Below, piece after piece: positions 34,156 through 42,835 of a stretch of DNA of 64,000 nucleotides. A model generated the notes under the pieces. The model searched no databases and had not been told where the DNA came from. It saw only the letters and a list, made by a program, of their open reading frames with translations. Each line of letters opens with the position of its first letter. Position 1 is the first letter of the stretch. The DNA lies in contig NZ_JAJOMB010000003.1 in assembly GCF_021129305.1 (NCBI RefSeq), forward strand, positions 124,001 to 188,000, in the 5' to 3' direction. The DNA comes from Kineosporia babensis. GTDB taxonomy: Bacteria; Actinomycetota; Actinomycetes; Actinomycetales; Kineosporiaceae. The translations under genes and the position numbers were made by a program.

Positions 34156-36128
34156 TGGGACTGCCCACCCCCGACCTGGACGACCGGCGCTTCCAGCAGT
34201 TCGTCGACGATGCGAAACGGCACATTCAGCAGCACAATCCGGACTGGACCGACCACAACGTCTCCGATCCGGGCGTCACTCTGATCGAGGCCGTGGCGCA
34301 CATGGCCGACCAGCTCGTGTACCGGCTCAACCGGGTTCCCGGCAAGAGCTACCTGACCTTCCTGAACCTGCTCGGGGTCAAGCTGTTCCCGCCGACGGCG
34401 GCCCGGGCCGATGTGACGTTCTGGCTCTCGGCACCCCAACCGGACACGGTGACGCTGCCGGCCGACACCGAGGTGGCCACGCAACGCACCGAGACCGACG
34501 AGGCGCTGATCTTCGCCACCGAACGCGACCTCCTCGTCCCCCCGTGCTCGCTGGAGCGGATCGCCCGCATCCCGTTCGACCGGGACCCGCAGAACGACAC
34601 CTCCTCGATCGACCTGACCGGCCAGGTGCGGGCCGAGCGGGACGTCACGGTCTTCAGCAACCCGCCGCAGGCCGGGGACGCTCTGCTGCTGGGCCTTTCG
34701 GCGGCGGTTCCGGGCTGCGCGGTGATGCTGGCGATGGGCAGCCAGGTGGACGGTGTGGGCGTGGACCCGCGCCAGCCCCCGCTGGTCTGGGAGGCGTGGA
34801 CGCCCGCGGGCTGGGCCGAGTGCGAGGTCGAGGAGGACGGCACCGGTGGCCTGAACCGGGCCGGTGACGTGGTGCTGCACGTCCCGGACGGGCATCGTCC
34901 CAGCCGGATCGGCGGACACGAAGCCGGCTGGCTGCGCTGCCGGGTCGTCGCGCCGTTCCCCGACCAGCCGTTCTTCACCACCTCCCCGACGATCCGCTCG
35001 GCCGAGGCCTTCACCATCGGCGGGACGGTTTCGGCCGTTCACGCCCAGGCCGTGCACAACGAGGTCCTGGGTGAGTCCAGCGGCGCGCCCGGTCAGCGGG
35101 TGCGGGTGGCTCACGTGCCGGTGCTGGCCGACGATCCGCCGCTGGTCCTCGAAGTCGCCGAAGAGGGGGGTTGGCAGCCCTGGTCGGTCGTCGCCGACTT
35201 CTCCGAGTCCCGGCCCCACGACCGCCACGTCACGCTGGAGCCGTCCACCGGCGAGGTCTCTTTCGGCCCGGCGGTCCGGGAGCCGGACGGCACCCTGCGT
35301 CAGTACGGGGCGGTTCCGGCTCGGGGAGCGGTGATTCGCGCCGCCCGCTACCGCTCCGGGGGCGGGCGGGCCGGGAACGTCTCCCGCGGGACGCTGCAGG
35401 TGCTGCGCAGTTCGATCCCGTTCGTGGCCCGGGTGGAGAATCGGGAGGCCGCGCGGGGCGGGGTGAACGGCGAGACGGTGGAGGAGGCTTCGGTGCGCGC
35501 CCCGATCACGCTGCGAGCCCAGGACCGGGCGGTCACAGTGCGGGACTACGAGGAGCTGGCGCGCCGGGCCGCGCCGGGAACCGCCCGGCTGGCCTGCGTG
35601 GGCATGTCCGCGGCCGAGTCCGGTGAGAACGCCGTGCGCATCCTGGTCGTGCCGCAGGCCGTGCCCGATCGGGGCGGGCGCCTACGGTTCGAGCAGCTGG
35701 TGCCCGGCGACCGGCTGCTGGACAAGATCACTCGCTACCTGGACGAACGGCGCCCGCTGGGAACCCGCCTGGCCGTGGGCCCGCCCTTCTACCAAGGCGT
35801 TTCGGTCAAGGCGACGTTGCACTCGTATCGCGCCGCACAGTCGGCCCAGGTGCGGGCGCGGGCTCTGGACGCGCTCTACGACTTCCTCGACCCGATGACC
35901 GGGGGGCCCGAAGGAACCGGCTGGCCGTTCGGACGTCCGCTGCGTTCGGGAGACCTGTTCGCCGCACTGCAACGTCTGCCCGGCGTGGAACTGGTGGACG
36001 AGGTTCTGCTGTACCCCTCCGATCCCCTCACCCGACGACGCGGCGACGCCACGGACGTCCTTCAATTGTCGCCCTCGTCGTTGTTCTTCTCGTTCGAGCA
36101 CGACGTCGACGTGATCGGGCCGTCGTGA
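34155..36128 (+). CDS. Baseplate J-like protein (Cis11-like)
   Basis: 657 aa. The N-terminus GLPTPDLDDRRFQQFVDDAKRHIQQH and DHNVSDPGVTLIEAVAHMADQLVYRLNRVP is the hallmark of the large eCIS baseplate J protein (gp6-like). Further on are RTGADEALI-like barrel strands and the C-terminal ITLRAQDRAVTVRDYEELARRAAPGTARL block. It forms the wedge ring of the baseplate with the tail protein I that follows. An ATG at 34155 overlaps the gp25 stop (TGATG) and a ribosome site GAAGGAGG precedes it. Confidence 0.96.
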   Translation: MGLPTPDLDDRRFQQFVDDAKRHIQQHNPDWTDHNVSDPGVTLIEAVAHMADQLVYRLNRVPGKSYLTFLNLLGVKLFPPTAARADVTFWLSAPQPDTVTLPADTEVATQRTETDEALIFATERDLLVPPCSLERIARIPFDRDPQNDTSSIDLTGQVRAERDVTVFSNPPQAGDALLLGLSAAVPGCAVMLAMGSQVDGVGVDPRQPPLVWEAWTPAGWAECEVEEDGTGGLNRAGDVVLHVPDGHRPSRIGGHEAGWLRCRVVAPFPDQPFFTTSPTIRSAEAFTIGGTVSAVHAQAVHNEVLGESSGAPGQRVRVAHVPVLADDPPLVLEVAEEGGWQPWSVVADFSESRPHDRHVTLEPSTGEVSFGPAVREPDGTLRQYGAVPARGAVIRAARYRSGGGRAGNVSRGTLQVLRSSIPFVARVENREAARGGVNGETVEEASVRAPITLRAQDRAVTVRDYEELARRAAPGTARLACVGMSAAESGENAVRILVVPQAVPDRGGRLRFEQLVPGDRLLDKITRYLDERRPLGTRLAVGPPFYQGVSVKATLHSYRAAQSAQVRARALDALYDFLDPMTGGPEGTGWPFGRPLRSGDLFAALQRLPGVELVDEVLLYPSDPLTRRRGDATDVLQLSPSSLFFSFEHDVDVIGPS

Positions 36129-36697
36129 GAGGCGCGCTGCCCGGCTTGATCAGCCCACATCCGCTCGGTGAGCGGCTGCCCGGGGTGTATGCCGACGACG
36201 AGTTCGGCCAGCAGTTCAGCCAGGGACTGGACACCGCGTTCGCTCCGCTGCTGACCGTGCTTGACTGTCTACCAGCGTATTTCGACCCGATGCTGGCTCC
36301 GATGGACTTCGTCGACTGGCTCGGCCGCTGGGTCGGTGCCGAACTGGACGGCGATGAAACGCAGGACGTCCGTCGGGCGGCGGTTGCTTCGGCGGGGCTG
36401 CTGCATCGCTCCCGTGGCACACCCCGTGGGCTGCGGATGGCGATCCGGCTGATGTTCGGCGTCGAGCCGGAGATTTCGGAGAGCGGCGGGGCGATCTGGT
36501 CGGCCGGGCCGCTCGGGCCGTTTCCCGGCGATCCTTCGCCCTGGCTGCACGTCACACTGCGGGTGCCGGACCCGGCTGCCATTGATCAGCAACGTTTGGA
36601 CGCCGTGGTGGCCGGCGCACGTCCGGCCCACATTCCCTACACCGTAGAGGTTCTGGGCCCTGACAGCCCGGCCTCGGCCGACACCGAGAGGAACTGA
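36125..36697 (+). CDS. Baseplate wedge / phage tail protein I (Cis12-like)
   Basis: A 190-aa phage tail protein (P2 I/gp7-like): PHPLGERLPGVYADDEFGQQFSQGLDTAFAPLLTVLDCLPAYFDP, MDFVDWLGRWVGAELDGD, LLHRSRGTPRGLRMAIRLMFG. In eCIS it dimerises with baseplate J to form the wedges. The gene starts with GTG overlapping the preceding stop. In fibre-bearing systems tail-fibre genes come next; here a membrane-type zinc-ribbon protein follows instead. Confidence 0.94.
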   Translation: MRGALPGLISPHPLGERLPGVYADDEFGQQFSQGLDTAFAPLLTVLDCLPAYFDPMLAPMDFVDWLGRWVGAELDGDETQDVRRAAVASAGLLHRSRGTPRGLRMAIRLMFGVEPEISESGGAIWSAGPLGPFPGDPSPWLHVTLRVPDPAAIDQQRLDAVVAGARPAHIPYTVEVLGPDSPASADTERN

Positions 36698-36703
36698 GTA
36701 CCG

Positions 36704-37738
36704 ATGCCGAACGAACGCAGCGACCCGCGTCGCCGTCAGCCCGGGCCTGCGTACCCCGGCCCGTCCCAACCCGGTCCGTCGCAACCGGGCCCTTCCCAAC
36801 CAGGCGTCTCCCAGCCCGGCCCAGCACAGCCAGGCCCGTCCCAGCCCGGTCCCTCTCAACCCGGGACCGCGCAGCCGGGCCCGGCGCAACCCGTCCCCCC
36901 GGAACAGCCCCCGCCGCTTCCCCCGAACGACCCCGAAGTCGAGCGCGCCCGGGCTCTGCTCCTACCGGTACCCGACTCCGGCGTCGGCGAGGTCGCCCCC
37001 GGCAAACCCGACCCGATCCGTCCGAACGCCCGTACCCTGACCGCGTCCGACGAACGCGGTGTGCGCTGCTGGAACTGCTCGGTGGAGAACCGCACCGACC
37101 GCGTCTTCTGCCGTAACTGCGGGGTGGAACTCGACCGCGCCCCCCAACCCGCGGCGCCCACCGGACCGTCCTGGTGGCAACGGCTCAAGGACCGGCTGAG
37201 CGATCTGAACTTCTTCGCCGTCGGCGCCGGTCTGCTCGCCCTGCTCCTCGTGGTGGCCGCGATCCTCCTGGCCAAGCCGCTCTTCTACCGCTACCAGGAC
37301 CTGACCAGCACGCCGGTGGCGATCCCGCCCACGGCCGTCGACTCGTCCAACAACGACCCGGCTCACCCGCCGGCCTCGGCCTTCGACGGCGCGTCCAACA
37401 CCTGGTGGGGTCCGGGCTTCTCCGGCGACTCCCGTGGGCAGTTCCTGCGGGCGATCATCAACCCGACCGATCTGCGCGCCGTCCGCATCACCCCCGGTGT
37501 ATCCCAGGATCCCCAGCGGCGCGACGAGCAGGCCCGGCCGCACACCGTGACCCTGCTGGTGTTCGACCAGCAGGGTCGGCGCACCACGAAACAGGTGACG
37601 CTGCAGGACTACGAACCCAAGACGGTCCGGATCCGGGTGGACGACGCCGTCCAGGTGCTTGTGGTGCTCGGTGACGGCTTCGGCACGTCCGAAGGCAAGC
37701 AGGTCGCGATCGCCGAGGTGGAGCTGTACCGCTACTGA
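36704..37738 (+). CDS. Zinc-ribbon / TM / discoidin-like membrane protein at the end of the CIS operon
   Basis: 344 aa. Residues 13-65 are tandem PGPSQPG-type repeats. A zinc ribbon at 122-139 (CWNC and CRNC) follows, then a basic segment, one TM helix at about 172-192, and an extracellular beta-sandwich (about 205-344: SAFDGASNTWWGPGFSGDSRGQFLRA) of the F5/8-type-C-like NADase-associated glycan-binding kind. It lies 6 bases after the tail protein I stop and is the last gene of block C. With the ricin-type membrane protein at 22336 it gives the locus two single-pass proteins with external carbohydrate-binding-like domains. A docking role for the particle at membrane or wall is inferred. Confidence 0.85.
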   Translation: MPNERSDPRRRQPGPAYPGPSQPGPSQPGPSQPGVSQPGPAQPGPSQPGPSQPGTAQPGPAQPVPPEQPPPLPPNDPEVERARALLLPVPDSGVGEVAPGKPDPIRPNARTLTASDERGVRCWNCSVENRTDRVFCRNCGVELDRAPQPAAPTGPSWWQRLKDRLSDLNFFAVGAGLLALLLVVAAILLAKPLFYRYQDLTSTPVAIPPTAVDSSNNDPAHPPASAFDGASNTWWGPGFSGDSRGQFLRAIINPTDLRAVRITPGVSQDPQRRDEQARPHTVTLLVFDQQGRRTTKQVTLQDYEPKTVRIRVDDAVQVLVVLGDGFGTSEGKQVAIAEVELYRY

Positions 37739-37739
37739 C

Positions 37740-38609
37740 CTACCGGGTGGCCAGGCGGGCGTGCGCATCCAGCGCATCCCGCAGGGCCGCCCGGGAACCG
37801 ATCCCGAGCTTGGGAAAGATCTTGTACAGATGGGTTCCCACCGTGCGGTGCGAGAGGAACAGTTCCTCGCCGATCTGCTTGTTGGTCAGCCCCTGAGCCG
37901 CCAGGCCGGCGATCCGCAGTTCCTGCGCCGTGAGCTCCTCGGGACCGCTCTCCGGGACTTGGTACCAGCGCTCCCGGACCGGATTCGCGTCATCTCGGGG
38001 TGACCGCGGGTGCACCCGAAGCTCCGGCAGGCCGGCCGTGAGTGTCGCCGGATCGGTCCCGGTGGCGGCGGCCAGAAACAGCACCGGCTGGTCCGAGAGG
38101 CGGCGGGCGACGAACCCGAGCACCTCGGCGCTGCACCGGTCGATCCCGAACACGTCGTCCACCAGCAGAACCAGCGGGCCCTCGGCGGCGACCGCGGCCT
38201 CGACCAACGCCAGCACCGCCGCCGAGATCACGAACCGCGAAGGCTCCGGCCCCTCGGTCAGCCCGAAGGCCCGGTTCAGGGCATCTCGCTGCGCTCCCGG
38301 AAGCCTGTCGATGTACTCCCGCAGCGGGTAGAGCAACTGATGCACCCCCGAGAACGGCAGCTCCGCCTCGGCCTCCACCCCGCAGGCCCGCAACACCCGC
38401 ATCCCGCACTCGTGTGCCTCGGCCGCGACCGCATCCAGCAAGGCCGACTTCCCCACACCGGGCTCACCCCGCAGCACCAGGCTGGACAGCGTGTCCCCGG
38501 GTCTGGCCAGCAAAGAACTCAGCACCTCCAGTTCCGGTCGGCCTTTCGCCCGTTCCGTGACCTGTCCTTGCTCCTGCCTGCACAGTTCCGGCAGCACACT
38601 GGCTGACAC
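37740..38609 (-). CDS. Miniature LAL-type LuxR regulator
   Basis: 289 aa, against about 900 for typical LAL proteins. The N-terminal NTPase core is intact: Walker A GEPGVGKSALLDA, LPFSGVHQLLYPL and Walker B VLLVDDVFGIDRCSAEVLGFVARRL. The sequence then jumps after about residue 205 directly to a LuxR HTH (LTAQELRIAGLAAQGLTNKQIGEELFLSHRTVGTHLYKIF). The long helical-repeat sensor region is absent. The frame is open throughout, so this looks like an internal deletion that kept a functional-looking protein. It is convergent with the CIS operon, with only one base between stops. Confidence 0.88.
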   Translation of the reverse strand: MSASVLPELCRQEQGQVTERAKGRPELEVLSSLLARPGDTLSSLVLRGEPGVGKSALLDAVAAEAHECGMRVLRACGVEAEAELPFSGVHQLLYPLREYIDRLPGAQRDALNRAFGLTEGPEPSRFVISAAVLALVEAAVAAEGPLVLLVDDVFGIDRCSAEVLGFVARRLSDQPVLFLAAATGTDPATLTAGLPELRVHPRSPRDDANPVRERWYQVPESGPEELTAQELRIAGLAAQGLTNKQIGEELFLSHRTVGTHLYKIFPKLGIGSRAALRDALDAHARLATR

Positions 38610-38637
38610 TGGCTTGTGAGCCTCGCTTCCCCGTTGA

Positions 38638-38664
38638 CGTCCGGGCCGAGCGAAAGCCCGGACG
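38638..38664. terminator. Hairpin downstream of MMPL gene / leader of mini-LAL
   Basis: CGTCCGGGC and GCCCGGACG are perfect 9-base arms around CGAGCGAAA. It lies in the 171-bp gap between two minus-strand genes, about 117 bases past the MMPL stop and 29 bases upstream of the mini-LAL start. It has no obvious U-tract on either strand, so a terminator is only one reading; an operator or leader structure for the mini-LAL gene is the other. Confidence 0.35.
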
Positions 38665-38780
38665 GACGGCCCTCGCCGTCGGGAGGGACCCTAGAACGCG
38701 GCTTGTGGACGATCTGTGAACGCGGCTGTCCACTGCCGTTCACTCACCCTCTGACCTGCCCAGCGTTCATTCGTCGGGCC

Positions 38781-41255
38781 TCACCGGGCAGACGCGGTTC
38801 CGGCCTCCTGCGGATGGACCGGGTGGGCCCGCTCCAGCTTCGCCCCCTCGACATCGATGTCCGGGATAATCCGGTCCATCCACTTCGGCAGCCACCAGGC
38901 CTGGTCGCCGAGCAGGTGCATGGCGGCCGGGATGATCAGCATGCGCACCACGAACGCGTCGAGCAGGACGCCGAACGCCAGGCCGAAGCCGATCGGTTTG
39001 ATGGTGGTGTCGTGGGAGAAGATGAAGCCCGCGAAGACCGAGATCATGATGATCGCGGCCGCGGTCACCACGCTGCGCCCGGCGATGAACCCGCGGCGCA
39101 CGGCCACCCGGGCCGCAGCACCGTGGGCGTAGGCCTCGCGCATACCGGAGACCAGGAACAGCTGGTAGTCCATCGCCAGGCCGAACAGGATGCCGGTCTG
39201 GATGATCGGCAGGAAGCTCAGGATCGGGGCCGGCTCGTGGACCCCGAACACGCCGGACAGCCAGCCCAGCTGGAAGATCGCGGTGATTCCGCCGAACGCG
39301 GCCAGCAGCGAGAGCACGAAGCCGAGCGTGGCGGTCAGCGGCACCAGGATCGAGCGGAAGACCAGGATCAGGATCAGCAGCGAAAGGCCGACGACCAGGA
39401 CGAGGTAGACCGGCAGCGCGTCCGAGAGCTTCTGCGAGACGTCGATGTTCGCGCTGGCGTTACCAGCGACCCCGAGGGTGGCACTGCCCCCGTCGGAGGT
39501 CCGGGGCTTCAGTTCGCGCAGACCGTGGACCAGGTCGGCGGTGGACTCGCTGTTCGGCCCGCCGTCGGGCAGCACCTGGAAGGCGATGGCCGAGCGGTCG
39601 GTGGAGACGCTGATCGGGACCACGGCGGTCACGTCGCCCTCGTCGAAGATGGCCTTTCCGACGACGGCCTGCTCGGCCACCAGCGCAGCTTCCTCGACCG
39701 GGGCGGGCAGGTTGGCGACCACCAGGAGCGGGCCGTTGAAACCGTCCCCAAATTTTTCGGACTGGATCTTGTACGCCTGGTAACCCTGTGAGTCCTCGGG
39801 CTGGCCGGCGCCGTCCGGCAGACCCAGCCGCATGTTCAGGGCCGGCAGGGCGATGACGACCAGAGCAGCAATACCGGCGACCAAGGTAATGACGGACGTC
39901 CGGGTGGACATGGTGCTGTCCGTCGCCGGTGCGGGGGTGGAGGAGGCAGCGCGTTCCTTCTGGCGCAGGATGCGCGTTCCCACCAGCGACAGCAGCGCGG
40001 GAGTGAACGTGGTGGCCACCAGGATGGCGACGAGGACGGCCCCGGCGGCGACGGTTCCCATCAGGCCGAGGAACGGGACGCCGGTGACGTTCAGGGCCAG
40101 CAGCGCCACCATCACGGTGGCACCGGCGAAGACGACCGCGTTGCCGGAGGTGCCGTTGGCCAGGCCGATCGACTCGTGCAACTCCATGCCCTGTTTGAGC
40201 TGGTTGCGGTGGCGGTTGAGGATGAACAGGGAATAGTCGATCCCGACCGCCAGGCCGAGCATGACGCCCAGCACCGGGGTGACGGACTGGAACTCGACCA
40301 GGCCGGAGAACGACATCGCGGCCAGGGTGGCCACCCCGACTCCCAGCAACGCGCTGGCCAGCGGCAGCGCGGCCCCGACGAGCGTGCCCAGCATGACGAC
40401 CAGGACAATCGCGGCGACCACGACGCCGATGACCTCGCCCGGGCCCAGGATCGACGGCGTGGTCTGCGAGATCTCCTGCGACAGCAACGGCTTGACGCCG
40501 TCGATGGCGCTGTTGTCGATCAGGCCGGCGATCTCGTCCTTGACCTCGGTCGGGACCTCGGCGTTGGGCAGCCTGAAGGAGACGGTCCCGACCGCCGCGG
40601 AGGCGTCCTCGGAGACGAACCGGAAGCCCGAGGAAAGTTCGGCCACCTGGGTTCCGGCTTCCAGGCCTGCGGCTTGCTGCTCGACTTCGGTGCGCTGGGC
40701 GTCCAGGTCCGCCTGGCGGCGGTCGAGCTCTTCCTGCCCGGCTTCCAGCTGGGCCTTGGCCGCCCCACCGACCTCGCCGGCCTGCTCACGCTGCTGGTCC
40801 AGCTCCTGCTGGGCCTGGTCCAGCTTCTTCTGGCCGTTCTCGAGGGCGGTCTGCCCCTGCTCGAGCTGTTTGCGGCCCTCGCTCAACTGGGCCGCGCTCT
40901 GCTCCAGCTGGGCCTGGGTGGTGAACGGGTCGGTGACGCCGGTGACTCCGTCCACCTGCCCGATGCTTTTGAGCAGGTCGGCGACGCCCGCCTTCTGCGC
41001 GTCGGTGAACGCCGAGCCGTCCTCCGTCTCGAACACGACGCTGCCCGAACCACCGCTGGTGGACCGGAACTGCGAGGCCAGCTGGTCGGTGACCTTGCTG
41101 GTGGGCGTGTCCGGGATCGAGATGGCCGACGAGATCGTCCCGGAGAACAGGACGAACGTCACCAGCCCGACCATGAGGGCCACCAGCCAGCCGCCCATGA
41201 CGCCCCAGCGCCGACGCGCCGCGAACCGTCCGGTGCGATAGAGGAGTTCAGCCAT
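38781..41255 (-). CDS. MMPL/RND-family membrane transporter
   Basis: 824 aa from the ATG at 41255 (AELLYRTGRFAARRRWGV), the common actinobacterial MMPL start; an upstream ATG at 41297 has no ribosome site. Twelve TM segments in two halves, GIDYSLFILNRHR and AMDYQLFLVSGMREAY with the family's conserved Asp-Tyr proton-relay pair, and two large external loops. The first loop contains an unusual 90-residue Gln/Glu/Leu heptad coiled coil (about 113-203, LEQGQTALENGQKKLDQAQ). These proton-driven pumps export lipids, siderophores or drugs. No regulator gene is directly adjacent. Confidence 0.94.
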   Translation of the reverse strand: MAELLYRTGRFAARRRWGVMGGWLVALMVGLVTFVLFSGTISSAISIPDTPTSKVTDQLASQFRSTSGGSGSVVFETEDGSAFTDAQKAGVADLLKSIGQVDGVTGVTDPFTTQAQLEQSAAQLSEGRKQLEQGQTALENGQKKLDQAQQELDQQREQAGEVGGAAKAQLEAGQEELDRRQADLDAQRTEVEQQAAGLEAGTQVAELSSGFRFVSEDASAAVGTVSFRLPNAEVPTEVKDEIAGLIDNSAIDGVKPLLSQEISQTTPSILGPGEVIGVVVAAIVLVVMLGTLVGAALPLASALLGVGVATLAAMSFSGLVEFQSVTPVLGVMLGLAVGIDYSLFILNRHRNQLKQGMELHESIGLANGTSGNAVVFAGATVMVALLALNVTGVPFLGLMGTVAAGAVLVAILVATTFTPALLSLVGTRILRQKERAASSTPAPATDSTMSTRTSVITLVAGIAALVVIALPALNMRLGLPDGAGQPEDSQGYQAYKIQSEKFGDGFNGPLLVVANLPAPVEEAALVAEQAVVGKAIFDEGDVTAVVPISVSTDRSAIAFQVLPDGGPNSESTADLVHGLRELKPRTSDGGSATLGVAGNASANIDVSQKLSDALPVYLVLVVGLSLLILILVFRSILVPLTATLGFVLSLLAAFGGITAIFQLGWLSGVFGVHEPAPILSFLPIIQTGILFGLAMDYQLFLVSGMREAYAHGAAARVAVRRGFIAGRSVVTAAAIIMISVFAGFIFSHDTTIKPIGFGLAFGVLLDAFVVRMLIIPAAMHLLGDQAWWLPKWMDRIIPDIDVEGAKLERAHPVHPQEAGTASAR

Positions 41256-41406
41256 GGTGCTGCCCAGAGCCCTTCCGTAGTTCCTGGTCTCACCCATCCG
41301 GCGGGCAGGTCTGCGTCTGCGTCCCGGACCGCAGCGCTCAGACCTGGCTGCTCGGGAAGCTGCTTCAGCCGTGCGTCGAGATGGTCGACAGCCCCGGCGG
41401 CAAACC

Positions 41407-42126
41407 TTACGGAACCAGGCCGACTCCTAAGGCGGCCTGCACGGCGGCCGCATTGCCGGAAACGCGCAGACGGGGATCCTCCAGCGGAAGCCTCCCCCAG
41501 ACGGCCAGATACAACGCTTCGGCCGGCCCGGAAACGGTGGCATCGGCCTGCGCCTCGTCCTCAAGAACAGTCCCGTCCCCGTCGAAGACGAACCGCTCCC
41601 CCGTTTCGGACACCACGAACGACAGCGGGCTCTCCAACGCCGGGCGCCGCCCCAGCCGTACTTGCCTCGGGAAGAAGACGTTCCGCACCTCGTCCAACCC
41701 GTCCACCGCCAACGCCGCGTCGATCGGCTCGACCTGCCCGAGCGCCGATCGGGCGTCATGCAGGTGGATCGTCACCTCGTGCGCCTGCCGCCGACGCCAC
41801 CACCCCGCCAACCGCGGCTTCGCGCCGAAATGCCAGGCCGGCGCGTCTTCCGGTGTCTCCCGAAGGGTCCTCAGCAGGAGGCCTGCCGACTCGCGGTACC
41901 ACTCGGCGAGTGCGGCGGCCGGAGCGTCTGTCGTTCTGGCGTCCGGGTTTCCGTGGACGATCGCATGCACCGCCCACTGATGTACCTCGCCGAGGTGACC
42001 GGCCAGGTCGAGAAGTGCCCACCCCGGGCACGAGGGCACCGGTGTCTGAAGGTCGCCGCGTTCCAGCAGACCGGCGAAGTCCTGCGTGCCTTGTTCGATG
42101 ACCGCGAGATAGTCCACGAAATGCAT
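41407..42126 (-). CDS. Maleylpyruvate isomerase/mycothiol-dependent DinB-fold enzyme
   Basis: 239 aa from the ATG at 42126; sequence upstream in the same frame overlaps another gene and is not protein-like. The N-terminal DinB-like four-helix domain shows the metal-binding His pattern (TPVPSCPGWALLDLAGHLGEVHQWAVHAI, and RRQAHEVTIHLHDA). The C-terminal part is the alpha/beta MDMPI_C domain (VVSETGERFVF, VSGPAEALYLAVWGRLP). Family members use mycothiol as cofactor for isomerisation or detoxification, consistent with an actinomycete. The natural substrate is unknown. Confidence 0.9.
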   Translation of the reverse strand: MHFVDYLAVIEQGTQDFAGLLERGDLQTPVPSCPGWALLDLAGHLGEVHQWAVHAIVHGNPDARTTDAPAAALAEWYRESAGLLLRTLRETPEDAPAWHFGAKPRLAGWWRRRQAHEVTIHLHDARSALGQVEPIDAALAVDGLDEVRNVFFPRQVRLGRRPALESPLSFVVSETGERFVFDGDGTVLEDEAQADATVSGPAEALYLAVWGRLPLEDPRLRVSGNAAAVQAALGVGLVP

Positions 42127-42161
42127 GATCGCATCGGGAACTGATCTCGTCAGAAAAACCG

Positions 42162-42719
42162 TCAGTGCGAGAACCTCACCTTGATCAGGGCGATGACGAT
42201 GCCGGCCGCGGCGATCCCGACCCCGCTCCAGAGAGTGGCGGCCGAGGCCTTGCGACCGCTCAGGCGTTCCACGGCCAGACCGGTGCTGGCCAGCCGCAGC
42301 ACGACCAGACCCGCCGCGACGATCTCGGCCGGGACCGGGTTGAACCATTCCCGGGCCACGCCCACGAAGATCAGCATCGGCACCATCCCCGAGCTGAGGA
42401 TCGGAGCCGCGTCGCGGATCCCCTCCCGCAGGTGAGTCTCGTGCTCCGCTTCGGTGCGGCCGATCCGTTCCCCGACGTTGTGCGCGAAGATGTGCGCCAG
42501 GTAGGTGGTCAGGAACGTGGCCAGCACGATCACCCACGAGTGGGCGTGGTCCTCCGATCCCACGGTGCCGATGATCGCGGCCAGGACCAGGATGTTGCCG
42601 TACACGTAGGCGGACAGCCGGCTGCGGGCACGGTCGTCGCTCAGGTCCTCGTCCACCGGGAAGTGCCGGTTGAGCGGACCGGAGATCGGGCGGGGGCGGG
42701 CTGCGGGTACTTTGGTCAC
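42162..42719 (-). CDS. Integral membrane protein of unknown function
   Basis: 185 aa from GTG at 42719 (a TTG at 42740 is an alternative; neither has a clear ribosome site). It has about four to five hydrophobic segments, including AYVYGNILVLAAIIGTVG, SWVIVLATFLTTYLAHIFAHNVGER, SSGMVPMLIFVGVA and the C-terminal LWSGVGIAAAGIVIALIKV. The HxxA-H-x-x-G-E-R motif after the second helix is distinctive, but I do not recognise a named family. It lies 36 bases upstream of the DinB-fold gene start on the same strand and may be co-transcribed. Confidence 0.75.
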   Translation of the reverse strand: MTKVPAARPRPISGPLNRHFPVDEDLSDDRARSRLSAYVYGNILVLAAIIGTVGSEDHAHSWVIVLATFLTTYLAHIFAHNVGERIGRTEAEHETHLREGIRDAAPILSSGMVPMLIFVGVAREWFNPVPAEIVAAGLVVLRLASTGLAVERLSGRKASAATLWSGVGIAAAGIVIALIKVRFSH

Positions 42720-42742
42720 CTTCGGGAGGCTAGCGGCCAATT

Positions 42743-42755
42743 GGCACTTTGTGCC
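42743..42755. promoter_or_regulatory. Palindrome in divergent promoter
   Basis: GGCAC-TTT-GTGCC is a perfect inverted repeat in the 116-bp gap between the membrane-protein gene (minus) and the aldo/keto reductase (plus). It may be an operator; no dedicated regulator is adjacent. Confidence 0.3.
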
Positions 42756-42835
42756 TCTTGAGTCCCGCCCGGACGAGCGGAAGGGAGGGTTGCCAGCCCC
42801 TCCCTCGGCCGGAGCCGGCCTGCTTGGCTGGCCGC

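Noticed and set aside
36740-36900. PGPSQPG tandem repeat as a possible CRISPR or noncoding repeat
   Set aside because: Units are in frame, imperfect and about 15-21 bases without spacers; they encode the Pro-rich N-terminus of the zinc-ribbon protein.
14327-37738. Interpretation as a prophage or a type VI secretion system
   Set aside because: No capsid, portal, terminase, integrase or lysis genes, and no TssJLM membrane complex or ClpV; the DUF4255, LysM hub, AAA+ ATPase and DUF4157 set is specific to eCIS.
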